Assembly (NCBI GenBank): GCA_000715855.1 | Contig: KL571220.1 | Coordinates: 48,805-53,841, forward strand | DNA: 5,037 nucleotides | Direction of reading: 5' to 3' | From: Actinoplanes liguriensis | GTDB taxonomy: Bacteria; Actinomycetota; Actinomycetes; Mycobacteriales; Micromonosporaceae | Shown: positions 4,971 to 5,037 of the stretch, in pieces | Layout of the letters: the number at the start of each line of letters is the position of its first letter | Numbering within the stretch: the stretch's first letter is position 1 | Notes under the pieces: model-generated | The model's input: the letters and a program-made list of their open reading frames with translations, nothing else | What the model was told of the DNA's origin: nothing | Database searches by the model: none | Position numbers and translations under genes: made by a program

Positions 4971-5037
4971 ATGGCCAGCGCCCGCGGTAACCTGCGCGGC
5001 GCCCGCCAGCTCTGCGAGATCGGCATCGGCAGGGGAG
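4971..5037 (+). CDS. Possible start of an unidentified gene, cut by the window end
   Basis: From ATG at 4971 the plus strand is open to the window end, giving 22 codons: MASARGNLRGARQLCEIGIG followed by RG. Twenty of the 22 third positions are G or C, against 15 of 22 at each of the first and second positions, which is the profile of a real high-GC reading frame. The stretch is too short to be decisive. There is no clear Shine-Dalgarno before the ATG. A competing minus-strand frame, starting beyond the window and ending at a TGA at 4901-4899, is also open, so strand is uncertain. No family recognised. Confidence 0.25.
   Translation, partial: MASARGNLRGARQLCEIGIGRG

Overview
The window is very GC-rich, with G or C at most third codon positions. 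Together with the gene families present, this points to an actinomycete. A Micromonosporaceae-like source (Actinoplanes or Micromonospora type) is my guess rather than something proven. The first 17 bases are not genomic: they are the 3' part of the Tn5/Nextera mosaic end, so this is the raw end of a contig from a tagmentation library.

Layout. (1) Positions 18-219, minus strand: the first 67 codons of a GPP34 (GOLPH3/Vps74-like) protein, cut by the contig end. (2) Positions 306-2676, plus strand: a two-gene operon of CNNM/CorC-type membrane proteins (DUF21 plus CBS pair), overlapping by 8 bp. The upstream protein carries the C-terminal CorC_HlyC domain and the downstream one lacks it. (3) Positions 2830-3675, plus strand: a secreted LamG/concanavalin A-like protein with a signal peptide and four cysteines, possibly translated from a leaderless mRNA, followed directly by a hairpin terminator. 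(4) Positions about 3700-4578: a region that looks decayed. It holds a 43-codon minus-strand ORF that may be the stub of an SRPBCC-like gene, a perfect 18-bp palindrome, and a plus-strand gene whose N- and C-terminal parts lie in different frames. (5) Positions 4642-4763: a strong hairpin terminator and a minus-strand tRNA-Gly(CCC) gene with encoded CCA. (6) Positions 4764-5037: mostly non-coding, with a pair of mutually exclusive hairpins and perhaps the start of a new plus-strand gene at 4971.

The two CNNM-family proteins probably act together at the cytoplasmic membrane in divalent cation handling. The other genes have no evident link to them. I see no defence system, CRISPR array, insertion sequence or biosynthetic cluster, and no convincing undescribed system. 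The observations most worth following are the adapter end, the broken gene next to the tRNA, the asymmetric CNNM pair and the alternative hairpins near the right end.
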